Made by a program: the position numbers and the translations under genes. DNA of 64,000 nt from Rhizohabitans arisaemae. Lineage in GTDB: Bacteria; Actinomycetota; Actinomycetes; Streptosporangiales; Streptosporangiaceae. A model generated the notes under the pieces. That model was not told the DNA's origin, made no database searches, and saw only the letters and a program-made list of their open reading frames with translations. Below are positions 44,544-55,872 of this stretch, piece after piece (the stretch's first letter is position 1; each line of letters begins with the position of its first letter). Location: positions 248,001-312,000 of the forward strand of contig NZ_BLRH01000029.1 of assembly GCF_025996515.1 (NCBI RefSeq). Reading direction: 5' to 3'.

Positions 44544-45515
44544 ATGCAATTCACCAAGCTCGGCCGCACCGGCCTTACCATCAGCCGTTTGTGTCTGGGG
44601 ACGATGAATTTCGGGCCCCATACCAGCGAGGCCGACGCGCACGCGATCATGGATTCCGCGGACGAGCGGGGCATCAACTTCTTCGACACCGCCAACGACT
44701 ACGGACTGCACGCAGGCAAGGGGAAGACCGAGGAGATCATCGGCACCTGGTTCGCGCGGGGCGGCGGGCGGCGCGAGCGCACCGTGCTCGCCACCAAGGT
44801 CTACGCGAACATGGGCGACCGGCCCAACGAGGGCGGGCTTTCCGCGCTGAACATCCGCCGGGCGCTGGATGCCAGCCTGCGCCGGATGCAGACCGACTAC
44901 ATCGACCTCTACCAGTTCCACCACGTCGACCGTGAGACGCCCTGGGAGGAGATCTGGCAGGCCATCGATGTGGCCGTACGGCAAGGCAAGATCCTCTACG
45001 TCGGCAGCAGCAACTTCGCCGGCTGGCACATCGCCCAGGCCCAGGCCGCCGCCGGACGGCGCAACCTGATGGGCCTGGTGAGCGAGCAGTCCTTCTACAA
45101 CCTGCTGACCCGGGCGGTCGAGCGTGAGGTGCTGCCCGCCGCCGAGCACTACGGCCTGGGCGTACTGGCCTGGTCGCCGCTGAACCAGGGCTTTCTCGGC
45201 GGTGTGCTCCGGGCGGAGAAGGAAGGACGCCGCCGCCTCGCCGGCCGGGCCGCGGCCGCGCTGGCCGCGTACCGCCCGCAGATCGAGCGGTACGAGGACC
45301 TCGCGGCCGAGCTCGGGCACGAGCCCGCCGAGGTCGCTCTGGCGTGGCTGCTGCACCGCCCGGCCGTCACCGCGCCGATCGTCGGCCCGCGCACCATGGA
45401 GCAACTCGACTCCGCCGTACGTGCCCTCGACGTCGTCCTCGACGAGAAGACGCTGGCCCGGCTCGACGAGATCTTCCCCGGGCACAAGCCCGCCCCGGAG
45501 GACTACGCCTGGTAG
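44544..45515 (+). CDS. aldo/keto reductase
   Basis: 323-residue AKR of the voltage-gated K-channel beta/YghZ-like group. The catalytic tetrad is visible: Asp and Tyr in NFFDTANDYGLHAGKGK, Lys in LATKVYANMG and His in YQFHHVDRETP. It reduces or oxidises a carbonyl with NADPH. There is no ribosome-binding site; the promoter suggests a leaderless transcript. First gene of the plus arm, divergent from the 3-hydroxyisobutyrate-type dehydrogenase, and followed by a hairpin. Confidence 0.93.
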   Translation: MQFTKLGRTGLTISRLCLGTMNFGPHTSEADAHAIMDSADERGINFFDTANDYGLHAGKGKTEEIIGTWFARGGGRRERTVLATKVYANMGDRPNEGGLSALNIRRALDASLRRMQTDYIDLYQFHHVDRETPWEEIWQAIDVAVRQGKILYVGSSNFAGWHIAQAQAAAGRRNLMGLVSEQSFYNLLTRAVEREVLPAAEHYGLGVLAWSPLNQGFLGGVLRAEKEGRRRLAGRAAAALAAYRPQIERYEDLAAELGHEPAEVALAWLLHRPAVTAPIVGPRTMEQLDSAVRALDVVLDEKTLARLDEIFPGHKPAPEDYAW

Positions 45516-45520
45516 TGATC

Positions 45521-45546
45521 GCTTCGCCGGTGTCACCCGGCGAAGC
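45521..45546 (+). terminator. hairpin after the aldo/keto reductase gene
   Basis: GCTTCGCCGG and CCGGCGAAGC form a perfect 10-bp stem with a 6-nt loop, 5 nt after the stop codon. It separates this gene from the transporter operon. The rest of the gap to 45790 shows only the ribosome-binding site AAGGAG. Confidence 0.7.
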
Positions 45547-45790
45547 CGTCGACGCTTCGCGGCTCCCGGCCGCATCGCGTGCGACCCCGTACCCGGTGGG
45601 CTTGCGACGGCCCGCCGACCGCTCACCGACCCGCGACGGCAGGGGGACGGTGCCCCGTACCGGTGGCGCCGCGCCGGCGGGCTCGTGCGGTCTTCCCGTT
45701 TCCTGACGCGGACAGGTCTGTCTCGCGCGTCTTCGTCTCCCCGAAGCAGTACAACCCGGCATCCTGCGCCGGACAGCAAAAGGAGTGGCC

Positions 45791-46873
45791 ATGGGCCATC
45801 ACAAGCAGATCGGCATCGCATCGGCCTGTCTCGCGGTCGTGTTCACCGTGTCCGCCTGCGGAGCCAAGGCGGACCCGAGGAGTGAGGCGGCCTCAGCCGG
45901 CGGCGGGTCGTTCAAGGCATGCATGGTGCTCGACACCGGCGGCGTCAACGACCGCTCGTTCAACCAGACGTCGTACGCGGGGATGGTCGCGGCGAACAAG
46001 GCGAACCCCGGGATCGACATCTCCTACGTACCGTCGAACTCACAGAACGACTACCTGCCGAACCTCAACGCCATGGTCGCCAAGAAATGCGATGCGACGG
46101 TCGCGGTGGGCGGCCTCATGAGCTCTGCGGTGGCGCAGGTCGCGAAGGCGAACCCGGCGAGCCGCTTCGCCGAGGTCGACAGCGCCTCGACGGCGCCGAA
46201 CGTGTACGGCCTGCAGTACAACACCGCGCAGGGAGCGTTCCTGGGCGGCTACCTGGCCGCCGGAATGACGAAGACCGGAACGGTCGCGACGTTCGGCGGA
46301 CGGAACATCCCCCCGGTCACGACCTACATGGACGGCTTCTGGGAGGGCGTTCAGTACTACAACGCGCAGAACGGCAAGAACGTCCGGGTGCTGGGCTGGA
46401 ACGAGAAGGACCCCAAGGCCGGCACCTTCGCCCAGTCGTTCACCGACCAGAACAAGGGCAAGCAGATCACCCAGACGTTCGCCCAGCAGGGGGCGGACGT
46501 CGTCTTCCCGGTCGCCGCCGGGACCGGGCTGGGCGCCGGCGCGGCCGCGGCCGAATCGGGGGGCAAGGTCGCGGTGATCTGGGTCGACACCGACGGGTGC
46601 GTGTCCGCGCCCCAATACTGTGCGTACATCCTCACGAGCGTGACCAAGAACCTGTCCGGTTCGGTGGAGAAGTACCTGACCGAGGCGGCGGCCGGCCGGT
46701 TCCCGACCGGGTCGTACATCGGCACGCTGGCCAACGAGGGCATCGGGCTGGCCCCGTTCCACGAGTTCGCCTCGAAGGTGCCGCAGTCCCTGCAGGACCG
46801 GCTCGCCGCGGTGCGGCAGGGCATCGTCGACGGCAGCATCGAGATCACGTCACCGACCCAGCCGAAGAACTGA
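45791..46873 (+). CDS. BMP-family ABC substrate-binding lipoprotein (nucleoside type)
   Basis: 360-residue PnrA/BmpA-type binding protein. Signal IASACLAVVFTVSACG has a lipobox ending in Cys. Conserved ligand-site features are VLDTGGVNDRSFNQTSYAGM near the start and GGRNIPPVTTYMDGFWEGV in the middle. BMP-family binders usually take purine nucleosides. The ATG at 45791 lies after AAAAGGAG. It heads the operon with an ATPase, two permeases and hydrolases, so the ligand may be a nucleoside-like or ureide-like nitrogen compound. Confidence 0.9.
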   Translation: MGHHKQIGIASACLAVVFTVSACGAKADPRSEAASAGGGSFKACMVLDTGGVNDRSFNQTSYAGMVAANKANPGIDISYVPSNSQNDYLPNLNAMVAKKCDATVAVGGLMSSAVAQVAKANPASRFAEVDSASTAPNVYGLQYNTAQGAFLGGYLAAGMTKTGTVATFGGRNIPPVTTYMDGFWEGVQYYNAQNGKNVRVLGWNEKDPKAGTFAQSFTDQNKGKQITQTFAQQGADVVFPVAAGTGLGAGAAAAESGGKVAVIWVDTDGCVSAPQYCAYILTSVTKNLSGSVEKYLTEAAAGRFPTGSYIGTLANEGIGLAPFHEFASKVPQSLQDRLAAVRQGIVDGSIEITSPTQPKN

Positions 46874-46912
46874 CGCCTTGAGGTGGCTCAGACGGAGAGG
46901 CGGCGGCTTCCG

Positions 46913-48463
46913 GTGAAACTCGAACTACGAACGATCACCAAGCGCTTCGGTTCGGTGACCGCCAACGATCGCATCGATCTCGTCGTGGAGCCGGGCGAGA
47001 TCCACGCCCTGCTCGGTGAGAACGGCGCGGGCAAGTCGACGCTGATGAACATCCTCTACGGGCTCCACCGGCCGGACGAGGGACAGATCCTGATCGACGA
47101 CGCGCCGGTCTCCTTCGGCGGCCCGGGCGACGCGAAGGCCGCCGGCATCGGCATGGTGCACCAGCACTTCATGCTCGTCCCCGTCTTCACCGTGACCGAG
47201 AACGTCATGCTCGGCCACGAGCCGACGAAAGGCCTGGCGTTCCTCGACCGGCGGCGGGCCCGGCGGCGCGTCACCGAGATCTCTCACCGGTTCGGCCTGG
47301 AGGTCCCGCCGGACGCCGTCGTCGCGGACCTGTCGGTCGGTGTACGACAGCGGGTGGAGATCCTCAAGGCTCTCAGCCACGACGCCCGGCTGCTCGTGCT
47401 CGACGAGCCGACGGCCGTCCTGTCACCCCAGGAGACCGAGCAACTGATCAACGTGATCCGGACCCTGCGGGACGCCGGCACGTCGATCGTTTTCATCAGC
47501 CACAAACTGCGCGAGGTCTGCCGGATCGCGGATCGGATCACCGTCATCCGCCGCGGCGCCGTGGTCGGCACCGCGGACCCGTCGGCGTCGGAGGGCGAAC
47601 TCGCGTCGATGATGGTGGGGCGTCCGGTACGGCTCACCGTCGACAAGGTCCCCGCCGAGCCCGGTGAGGTGGTGCTGGATGTTCGCGGTCTGTCGCTGGT
47701 CGGCGACGACGGCGTGGTGCTCGTCGACGACCTGACCTTCTCCGTCCGGGGCGGTGAGATCTTCGCGATCGCCGGGGTGCAGGGCAACGGCCAGACGGAG
47801 GTGACCGAGGCGCTGGTCGGACTGGTGAAGCCGACAACCGGCTCGATCTCCGTCGCCGGCCGTGACCTGGGGCCGCTGTCGACCGGCGAGATCCTTGATC
47901 TCGGGGTCGGCTACGTTCCCGAAGACCGGCTGCGCGACGGGCTGGTCGGCGATTTCAGCGTCGCCGAGAATCTGGTGCTGGACCTTTACGACAAGCCGCC
48001 GTTCGCCCGGAGCGGCGCGCTCGACCTCGCCCGGATCGAGGCCGACGCCACGGCGCGGGTGCGGGAGTTCGACATCCGTCCGCCGGAGACGACCCGCGCG
48101 GCGGGAACGCTCTCGGGTGGCAACCAGCAGAAGATCGTGCTGGCCCGGGAGCTGTCCCGCCCGCTCAAGCTGCTGATCATCGCGCAGCCCACGCGCGGCC
48201 TGGATGTGGGCTCGATGGAGTTCGTGCATCGGCGGATCGTCGCCGAGCGCGACCGGGGCACGGCCGTCGTCCTGGTGTCCACGGAACTGGACGAGGTGCT
48301 GGGGCTGGCCGACCGGATGGTCGTCATGTACCGCGGGCGCATCGCGGGGGAGGTGCCGGCCGGTGCCCCGGCCGAGCGGATCGGCCTGCTCATGGCCGGC
48401 TCGGCACCGGATGACCAGGCGGCCGTTCCGCCCGGCGACGTGGCGTCGGCGGGTGTCCGGTGA
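46913..48463 (+). CDS. nucleoside-type ABC transporter ATP-binding protein (two domains)
   Basis: 516-residue double ATPase. Domain 1: Walker A GENGAGKSTLM, signature-like LSVGVRQRVEIL, Walker B LLVLDEPTAVL. Domain 2: degenerate Walker A VQGNGQTEVTE, signature LSGGNQQKIVLAREL, Walker B-like LLIIAQPTRGLD, where Gln replaces the usual catalytic-region acid Glu pattern, as is common in BMP-linked ATPases. A GTG at 46913 is used; another GTG at 46883 would add ten residues. Overlaps the next permease gene by GTGA. Confidence 0.92.
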   Translation: MKLELRTITKRFGSVTANDRIDLVVEPGEIHALLGENGAGKSTLMNILYGLHRPDEGQILIDDAPVSFGGPGDAKAAGIGMVHQHFMLVPVFTVTENVMLGHEPTKGLAFLDRRRARRRVTEISHRFGLEVPPDAVVADLSVGVRQRVEILKALSHDARLLVLDEPTAVLSPQETEQLINVIRTLRDAGTSIVFISHKLREVCRIADRITVIRRGAVVGTADPSASEGELASMMVGRPVRLTVDKVPAEPGEVVLDVRGLSLVGDDGVVLVDDLTFSVRGGEIFAIAGVQGNGQTEVTEALVGLVKPTTGSISVAGRDLGPLSTGEILDLGVGYVPEDRLRDGLVGDFSVAENLVLDLYDKPPFARSGALDLARIEADATARVREFDIRPPETTRAAGTLSGGNQQKIVLARELSRPLKLLIIAQPTRGLDVGSMEFVHRRIVAERDRGTAVVLVSTELDEVLGLADRMVVMYRGRIAGEVPAGAPAERIGLLMAGSAPDDQAAVPPGDVASAGVR

Positions 48464-49668
48464 GCGGGCGTACCGGCCCCGGCCGCCGCGTGCTCGACGC
48501 GCTCGTCCGCGCCGATTCGGTCGTGATGACGTCGCTGTCCCTGCTGTGCGCGCTGGCCGTCGGCGCGGTCCTGATCGTGCTCGCCGACCAGCCGACGCGT
48601 ACGGCGATGGGCTACTTCCTCTCCTCCCCCGGTGACACGTTCACGCTCGGCTGGCACGCGGTGTGGTCCGGGTACGCGGCGCTGTTCGAAGGGGCGGTCT
48701 TCAACCCCGGCAACAGCGGTATGGCGGTCTTCGAGCCGCTCTCGAACACACTGCTCAACGCGACGCCGTTGATCCTCGGCGGCCTCGCGGTCGGGACGGC
48801 CTTCCGCGCGGGCCTGTTCAACATCGGTGTGCAGGGGCAGTTGATCATGGGGGCGATCTGTGCCGGCTACGTCGGCTTCGCGTTCCGGCTGCCGCCCGTG
48901 GTGGGACTGCTCGCCGCCCTGCTCGCCGGGGTCGCCGGGGGCGCGGTGTGGGGCGGGATCGCCGGCTGGCTGAGGGCCCGCACGGGTGCGCACGAGGTGA
49001 TCTCGACGATCATGATGAACTACCTGGCGCTCTACCTGCTGAGCTACCTGCTCGGGGTTCCCGGCTTCCAGGCCCCCGGCTCGAATCAGGCGATCTCCCG
49101 CGAGGTGTCCGACACGGCGCGGTTGCCGCAGATCCTCGGCCCCGACCTCAGGCTGCACGCCGGCCTCGTCATCGCGATCCTCGCCGCGGTCGCCTGCTGG
49201 TGGCTGCTGTCACGCTCCACGCTGGGCTTCTCCCTGCGCACCATCGGGGCCAACCCGTCCGCCGCGCGCACCGCGGGGATGAACGTCGAGCGCGGCTACG
49301 TGACGGTCATGCTGATCTCCGGCGGGCTGGCCGGCCTGGTCGGCTGCTCACAGGTCCTGGGCACCAATCACGCGCTGACCGGCGACATCGACGCCGGGCT
49401 CGGCTTCCAGGCCATCACGGTCGCGCTGCTCGGCCGGGCCTCGGCGGGCGGCGCGGTGCTGGCCGGCCTGCTGTTCGGGGCCTTCGGCGCGGGTGATGTC
49501 GTGATGGTCGCCAACACGGGGGTGCCGGCGGACGTGGTGTCGGTCATCGAGGCGGTCGTCGTGCTCTTCATCGCCGCCCCCGCCCTCATCCGGTCGATCT
49601 TCCGATTGCCGGAATCCCGCGGTGGCGCGGCCGGCGTCGGACAGTTCGCGAAGGGATGGAACGGATGA
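48460..49668 (+). CDS. nucleoside-type ABC transporter permease 1
   Basis: 402-residue BPD_transp_2-family permease. Membrane segments include SLLCALAVGAVLIVLA, a central ILGGLAVGTAFRAGLFNIGV (the family hallmark FNIG) and LAGLLFGAFGAGDVVMV. GTG start overlapping the ATPase stop. Pairs with the next permease as a heterodimeric channel, the NupP/NupQ arrangement. Confidence 0.9.
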   Translation: MSGRTGPGRRVLDALVRADSVVMTSLSLLCALAVGAVLIVLADQPTRTAMGYFLSSPGDTFTLGWHAVWSGYAALFEGAVFNPGNSGMAVFEPLSNTLLNATPLILGGLAVGTAFRAGLFNIGVQGQLIMGAICAGYVGFAFRLPPVVGLLAALLAGVAGGAVWGGIAGWLRARTGAHEVISTIMMNYLALYLLSYLLGVPGFQAPGSNQAISREVSDTARLPQILGPDLRLHAGLVIAILAAVACWWLLSRSTLGFSLRTIGANPSAARTAGMNVERGYVTVMLISGGLAGLVGCSQVLGTNHALTGDIDAGLGFQAITVALLGRASAGGAVLAGLLFGAFGAGDVVMVANTGVPADVVSVIEAVVVLFIAAPALIRSIFRLPESRGGAAGVGQFAKGWNG

Positions 49669-50984
49669 CCGGTCACACCGTCACGGACACCCCGCACGAC
49701 CACCCCGCCGCCGCACGCGGCACGGCCGGGGTCCCCGCCTCGGCCCGGCGGCGCGTGCTCTCCGGTGTCGCCGTGATCGTCACCGGGCTCGTCTGCGCGC
49801 TGGCCTGGGGCCTGGGCGCCCACGCGGGCGACGCCGTCCTGCGCCTGTCGGCCGTCGGCGACGGGAGCCCGATCCTCCAGATCCGGGTCCCCGGAAGGCA
49901 GGCCGGGCTCGTGCTCGGCGCGGTCATCACCCTTCTCGGCGCCTGGCAGCTGGCGCGTGGTTTCTCCCGTCGCGCCATGCGCGCGGTGTCGGCCGTGGTG
50001 GTCGGCTGCTTCGTCCTGGCGTTCCTCTGCTGGGCGGGCACCGGGCAACCGGGCACGCCGGTCAGCGTCTTCGGGCTGCTTCAGCAGTCGATCTTCGCCG
50101 CGATCCCGCTCATCCTCGGCGCGCTCGCCGGCATCCTCTGCGAGCGTTCGGGCGTCATCAACGTGGCGATCGAGGGCCAGATGCTCACCGGCGCCTTCAC
50201 CGCCGCGCTCGCCGCGACCATGGCCCAGCACGCCGGCGCCGGGATCGTGCTCGCCTTGCTCGCCGGCGGACTGATGGGCCTGCTGCTGGCGGTGTTCGCG
50301 ATCCGGTACGCGGTCAACCAGATCGTGCTGGGCGTCGTGCTCAACCTCTTCGCGCTCGGCTTGACCAGCTTCGGCTTCGACCTGCTCATGCAGCGGGACC
50401 CCGACGCCTACAACAACCCGTCCGTCCTCGCCCCGCTCAAGATCCCACTGCTGGGCGACATCCCGCTGCTCGGCCCGCTGCTGTTCGACGCCAACATCCT
50501 CGTCTACATCACCTACGTGCTGATCATCGGTGTCCAGGTGTCGCTGTTCCACACCCGGTGGGGGCTGCGCACCCGAGCCGTGGGCGAGCACCCCAAGGCC
50601 GCCGACTCGGTCGGCGTCAAGGTGCGGGCCACGCGCTATCGCAACGTGATCCTCGGCGGGCTCGTCGCCGGCTTGGGCGGGGCGTTCCTGTCGATCGGCG
50701 CGGTCGGCGCCTTCGGCGCCGGCATGTCCAACGGCAAAGGCTTCATCGCCCTGGCCGCGGTGATCTTCGGGCGCTGGAGTCCACGCGGCGCGGTCGGGGC
50801 CGCCCTGCTGTTCGGCTTCGCGGACGCGTTGCAGACGCTGTCGTCGGCCATCACGATGCCGGTCACCATACCCTCGGCATTCCTCTCCATGCTGCCCTAC
50901 CTCGTCACATTCCTCGCCGTGGCCGGTCTGGTCGGCCATGTCCGGGCACCGGCCGCCGGCGGCGTGCCGTACATGAAGGGATGA
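49665..50984 (+). CDS. nucleoside-type ABC transporter permease 2
   Basis: 439-residue BPD_transp_2-family permease with the hallmark ILGALAGILCERSGVINVAI and a C-terminal AAVIFGRWSPRGAVGAALLF. The ATG at 49665 overlaps the preceding stop (ATGA); an in-frame ATG three codons earlier is possible. A long Ala/Arg-rich N-terminus precedes the first helix. Completes the importer. Confidence 0.9.
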   Translation: MTGHTVTDTPHDHPAAARGTAGVPASARRRVLSGVAVIVTGLVCALAWGLGAHAGDAVLRLSAVGDGSPILQIRVPGRQAGLVLGAVITLLGAWQLARGFSRRAMRAVSAVVVGCFVLAFLCWAGTGQPGTPVSVFGLLQQSIFAAIPLILGALAGILCERSGVINVAIEGQMLTGAFTAALAATMAQHAGAGIVLALLAGGLMGLLLAVFAIRYAVNQIVLGVVLNLFALGLTSFGFDLLMQRDPDAYNNPSVLAPLKIPLLGDIPLLGPLLFDANILVYITYVLIIGVQVSLFHTRWGLRTRAVGEHPKAADSVGVKVRATRYRNVILGGLVAGLGGAFLSIGAVGAFGAGMSNGKGFIALAAVIFGRWSPRGAVGAALLFGFADALQTLSSAITMPVTIPSAFLSMLPYLVTFLAVAGLVGHVRAPAAGGVPYMKG

Positions 50985-51017
50985 GGGTCCGCTCATCACT
51001 CAGGAAGGATGAAACCC

Positions 51018-51875
51018 GTGTCCAGAGTCATCGACCTCGGCGGCATCAAGGTCCACGCCCTCAACGACGGTGTGGTCCACCTGCCGCCCATGTACTACCC
51101 GGGACTGGACTTCGACGCCCATCCCGGGCTGCTCGCGGCCGACGGGACGTACCACATCCCGGTGGGGTGCTTCCTGATCCGGGGGGAGGGGTTCACCGTT
51201 CTCGTGGACGCCGGCCTCGGGCCCTCCCGCATCCCGTTCCCCGCCGAGATCGCCGCCGCGGCCGGGCTCACCGATCCCCCGGAGACGATCGCCCAGGGAG
51301 GTCTGCTGCCCGGCGCGCTGGCCGAGGCCGGTGTCGCACCGGAGGACGTCACCACCGTCTTCCTCACCCACCTGCACGCCGATCACATCGGGTGGATCGC
51401 CCCGGACGGCGCGCTGTACTTCCCGAACGCGGTGGTCATGTGCGGCGACGCCGACTGGAGGACGACGCCGACCGCGCCCGCGCCGGGTGAGATGGAGGGC
51501 CGGGCGGGGCTCAAGGTCGCCGAGGACGCCGGGGTGCTCCGCACCGTCACCGCTCCCGCCGTCGAGCTCGCCCCGGGAGTCACCGCGCGCCACAGCCCCG
51601 GCCACACCCCGGGGCACTACGTCGTCAGCGCGTCCTCCGGCGGCGAGGGCGTCTACCTGCTCGGCGACGCCGTCCACCACCCGCTGCAGCTCAACGACCA
51701 GGGCATCTCGTTCCTCTCCGAGGAGGAACCCGAACACGCGTTGCGGGCGCGCGAGGAGCTCTTCGCGGCCCTGGAGGGACGAGAGGTGTCCATCGGCATG
51801 ACCCACTTCCCCGGCCTGGAATTCCAGCGGATCACCACCACGGAAAACGGGCGCCGGTGGACCACCACCTGGTAG
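51018..51875 (+). CDS. MBL-fold metallo-hydrolase
   Basis: 285-residue metallo-beta-lactamase-fold protein with the metal motif THLHADHIGW (HxHxDH), a downstream His in ARHSPGHTPGH, Asp in VYLLGDAVHH and a final His in GMTHFPG, so a dinuclear zinc site is complete. It resembles lactonase/AHL-acylase-like MBL enzymes. The GTG at 51018 has AGGAAGG nine bases upstream; an ATG at 51009 abuts that site and is less likely. Operon position suggests hydrolytic opening of a ring in the imported compound. Confidence 0.88.
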   Translation: MSRVIDLGGIKVHALNDGVVHLPPMYYPGLDFDAHPGLLAADGTYHIPVGCFLIRGEGFTVLVDAGLGPSRIPFPAEIAAAAGLTDPPETIAQGGLLPGALAEAGVAPEDVTTVFLTHLHADHIGWIAPDGALYFPNAVVMCGDADWRTTPTAPAPGEMEGRAGLKVAEDAGVLRTVTAPAVELAPGVTARHSPGHTPGHYVVSASSGGEGVYLLGDAVHHPLQLNDQGISFLSEEEPEHALRAREELFAALEGREVSIGMTHFPGLEFQRITTTENGRRWTTTW

Positions 51876-51952
51876 ATCCGCGCGACCGTTCGTGGTCGAC
51901 TGGTGGCCCCGCGGCCGCCTTCGCGGAGTCCTGCCGGAGAACAGGGGGAGAG

Positions 51953-52165
51953 ATGGACGAGACCGACAGCATCCGGTGCCGGCTGCGCGCGCACGGCATC
52001 CGGGAGACCGAGGCCGCCGTGGGGCTCGCCGCGAGCTGGCTGCGCAACGCCGCACGGGTCCGGGCCGTCGTGGAAGAGGTCGTCGGCCCGGCGGCCGGCC
52101 CCGTCACCGCCTTCACCCACGTGCCTGCCGGTCTGCACGGCGAGGAGCGCCGTGAACGCCGCTGA
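51953..52165 (+). CDS. AtzG-like small subunit of an amidase complex
   Basis: 70-residue acidic helical protein: RAHGIRETEAAVGLAASWL and RVRAVVEEVVGPAAGPV match the AtzG-like/DUF4089 pattern. AtzG proteins bind AtzE amidases and are needed for a stable active complex in 1-carboxybiuret hydrolysis. GGGGGAG precedes the ATG. It overlaps the amidase gene by 14 nt, as expected for a stoichiometric partner. Confidence 0.78.
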   Translation: MDETDSIRCRLRAHGIRETEAAVGLAASWLRNAARVRAVVEEVVGPAAGPVTAFTHVPAGLHGEERRERR

Positions 52166-53561
52166 CGTGCTGGACGGCGGCGTCCTCGACGCCGCGCGAG
52201 CTCTGCGCGAACGCCGTGTGTCGGTCGCGGACCTCGTCGCGGAGTCCCTTGGGCGGATCAACGCGATCTCCGGTCTCAACGCCTACGTCGACGTCTTCGG
52301 GGACCAGGCCCTCTCGCTCGCTCAAGCCCACCAGACGATGCTCGACTGCGGCTACGACCTCGGCCCCCTGCACGGCATCCCGGTGTCGCTCAAGGACAAC
52401 GTCGACATGGCGGGCGTCGTCACCACCGCGGGCAGCGCCATCCTCAAGGACAACGTCCCCGTGGCCGACGCCTCGGTGGTGTCCGCGCTGAAACGGGCCG
52501 GCGCGATCGTGGTGGGCAAGAACAACATGCACGAGTTCGCCTGGGGCGGCACGACGGCGAACCCGCATTACGGGACGGCGGGCAACGCATGGGACGCCTC
52601 GCGCAGCCCCGCGGGATCGAGCGGCGGCTCGGCGAGCGCGGTCGCGGCACGCACGGTGTTCGCGTCCATCGGCACCGATACCGGAGGGTCGGTCCGCAAC
52701 CCGGCGGCGCTGAACGGGGTGAGCGGCATCCGCCCGACCATCGGCCGGGTGAGCAACGGCGGCGTGTTCCCCCTGGCGTGGACGCTTGACACGGTCGGCC
52801 CGATCGCCAAATCGAGCCAGGACTGCGCCGTCGTGCTCCAGGCCGTCGCCGGACACGATCCGCGCGATCTCCAGACCTCGGCCGAACCGGTGCCGGACTA
52901 CCTCGCCGAGCTGGAACGGCCGCTCGCCGGGATACGGATCGGCTGGATCCACGACTACTCCGTGAAGGACGTGCAACCCGCCGTACGCACCGCGTTCGAA
53001 GCGGCGACGGCGACCTTCGAGTCGCTCGGCGCGATCGTGACCGCGGTGGCGATCCCCGACCTCGACGCGATCGTGGACGCCCTCGTCGTGCTCGACGCCG
53101 CGGAGCCGAGCGCCTTGCACGGACGCTGGCTCCGTGAGCGGGGCGACGAGTACGGGCCGGACGTCCGTGCGCAGCTCGAGGCCGGGTTCGTGCTCAGCGC
53201 GGTCGACTACGTGCAGGCCCAGCGGTATCGCACGCACATCCGGGCCAGGTTCGCGGAGGCGTTCCGCGCCGTCGACGCGATCCTCACTCCGACACTGCCG
53301 TTCACCGCGCCGCGGATCGGCCAGGACGTGATCGACATCGGCGGCCGGGACCGCGACGTCCACACCGCCAACATGCAGTTCACGGCCCTCGCCAGTGTGC
53401 CGGGCCTGCCGGCGCTCAACGTGCCGATGGGCTTCGACGCCGGCGGGCTCCCCACCGGCCTTCAGATCATCACACCGGCGTTCGAGGAGGGTCGCGCCCT
53501 GCGGCTGGGCCACCGGTTCCAGATGGCGACGACGTTCCACCTCAAGGCCCCGCCGCGCTGA
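52152..53561 (+). CDS. AtzE-like amidase
   Basis: 469-residue amidase-signature enzyme. Catalytic Lys in GIPVSLKDNVDMAG (about residue 80), cis-Ser and nucleophile Ser in SPAGSSGGSASA and GTDTGGSVRNPAA. The GTG start has GAGGAG upstream and lies inside the AtzG-like gene. AtzE hydrolyses the amide of 1-carboxybiuret, but close relatives use other amides, so the substrate is open. It is the last gene of the plus arm and probably releases ammonia from the imported compound. Confidence 0.9.
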   Translation: MNAADVLDGGVLDAARALRERRVSVADLVAESLGRINAISGLNAYVDVFGDQALSLAQAHQTMLDCGYDLGPLHGIPVSLKDNVDMAGVVTTAGSAILKDNVPVADASVVSALKRAGAIVVGKNNMHEFAWGGTTANPHYGTAGNAWDASRSPAGSSGGSASAVAARTVFASIGTDTGGSVRNPAALNGVSGIRPTIGRVSNGGVFPLAWTLDTVGPIAKSSQDCAVVLQAVAGHDPRDLQTSAEPVPDYLAELERPLAGIRIGWIHDYSVKDVQPAVRTAFEAATATFESLGAIVTAVAIPDLDAIVDALVVLDAAEPSALHGRWLRERGDEYGPDVRAQLEAGFVLSAVDYVQAQRYRTHIRARFAEAFRAVDAILTPTLPFTAPRIGQDVIDIGGRDRDVHTANMQFTALASVPGLPALNVPMGFDAGGLPTGLQIITPAFEEGRALRLGHRFQMATTFHLKAPPR

Positions 53562-53763
53562 GCCACCCCGCACGTTTCCGGCCCGGCACCCCCGGGCTGT
53601 GTGCCCGGTACGGCCATGGGCGGGGCCGTGAGCTCGAACCGGCTCGACGGCATGTGGGGTACGGCCGCCACGGCGTGGCCTCAAGGCCGTACGGCGCAAA
53701 GCCAGGGGGTACCGGCCAGGATGTGGCCGCGGAGCCCGTACCGGATCGGGGGCATGAAGAAAG

Positions 53764-53792
53764 GGCCGGTCCCGAGATTCGGGACCGGCCCC
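53764..53792 (-). terminator. terminator downstream of the chitinase gene
   Basis: GGGCCGGTCCCGA and its complement form a perfect 13-bp stem with a 3-nt loop. Read on the minus strand it is followed by TTTCTT, so it ends the chitinase transcript, and it may act on both strands. The 53562-53763 part of this gap holds GTACGG-type repeats and no gene. Confidence 0.85.
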
Positions 53793-53835
53793 CGGTCACT
53801 GGGTGGCGCGACGCCTCAGGCCGAAGCCTTCGGCG

Positions 53836-55794
<1,959 letters not shown>

Positions 55795-55848
55795 GTAATG
55801 CTCCGACATCCAGTTGGGGGGTAGATGGGGGGGCAGAGGGAGTCGGAA

Positions 55849-55872
55849 AGGAAACTATTAGGAAGGTTTCCT
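55849..55872. promoter_or_regulatory. palindromic element in the chitinase promoter
   Basis: AGGAAAC and GTTTCCT (7-bp arms) flank a 10-nt spacer that itself contains AGGAAG, 55 nt upstream of the chitinase ATG in an unusually AT-rich spot. Similar TTAGGAAA/TTTCCTAA elements precede many actinomycete secreted-hydrolase genes, from memory. The remainder of the 502-nt gap shows no gene. Confidence 0.5.
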
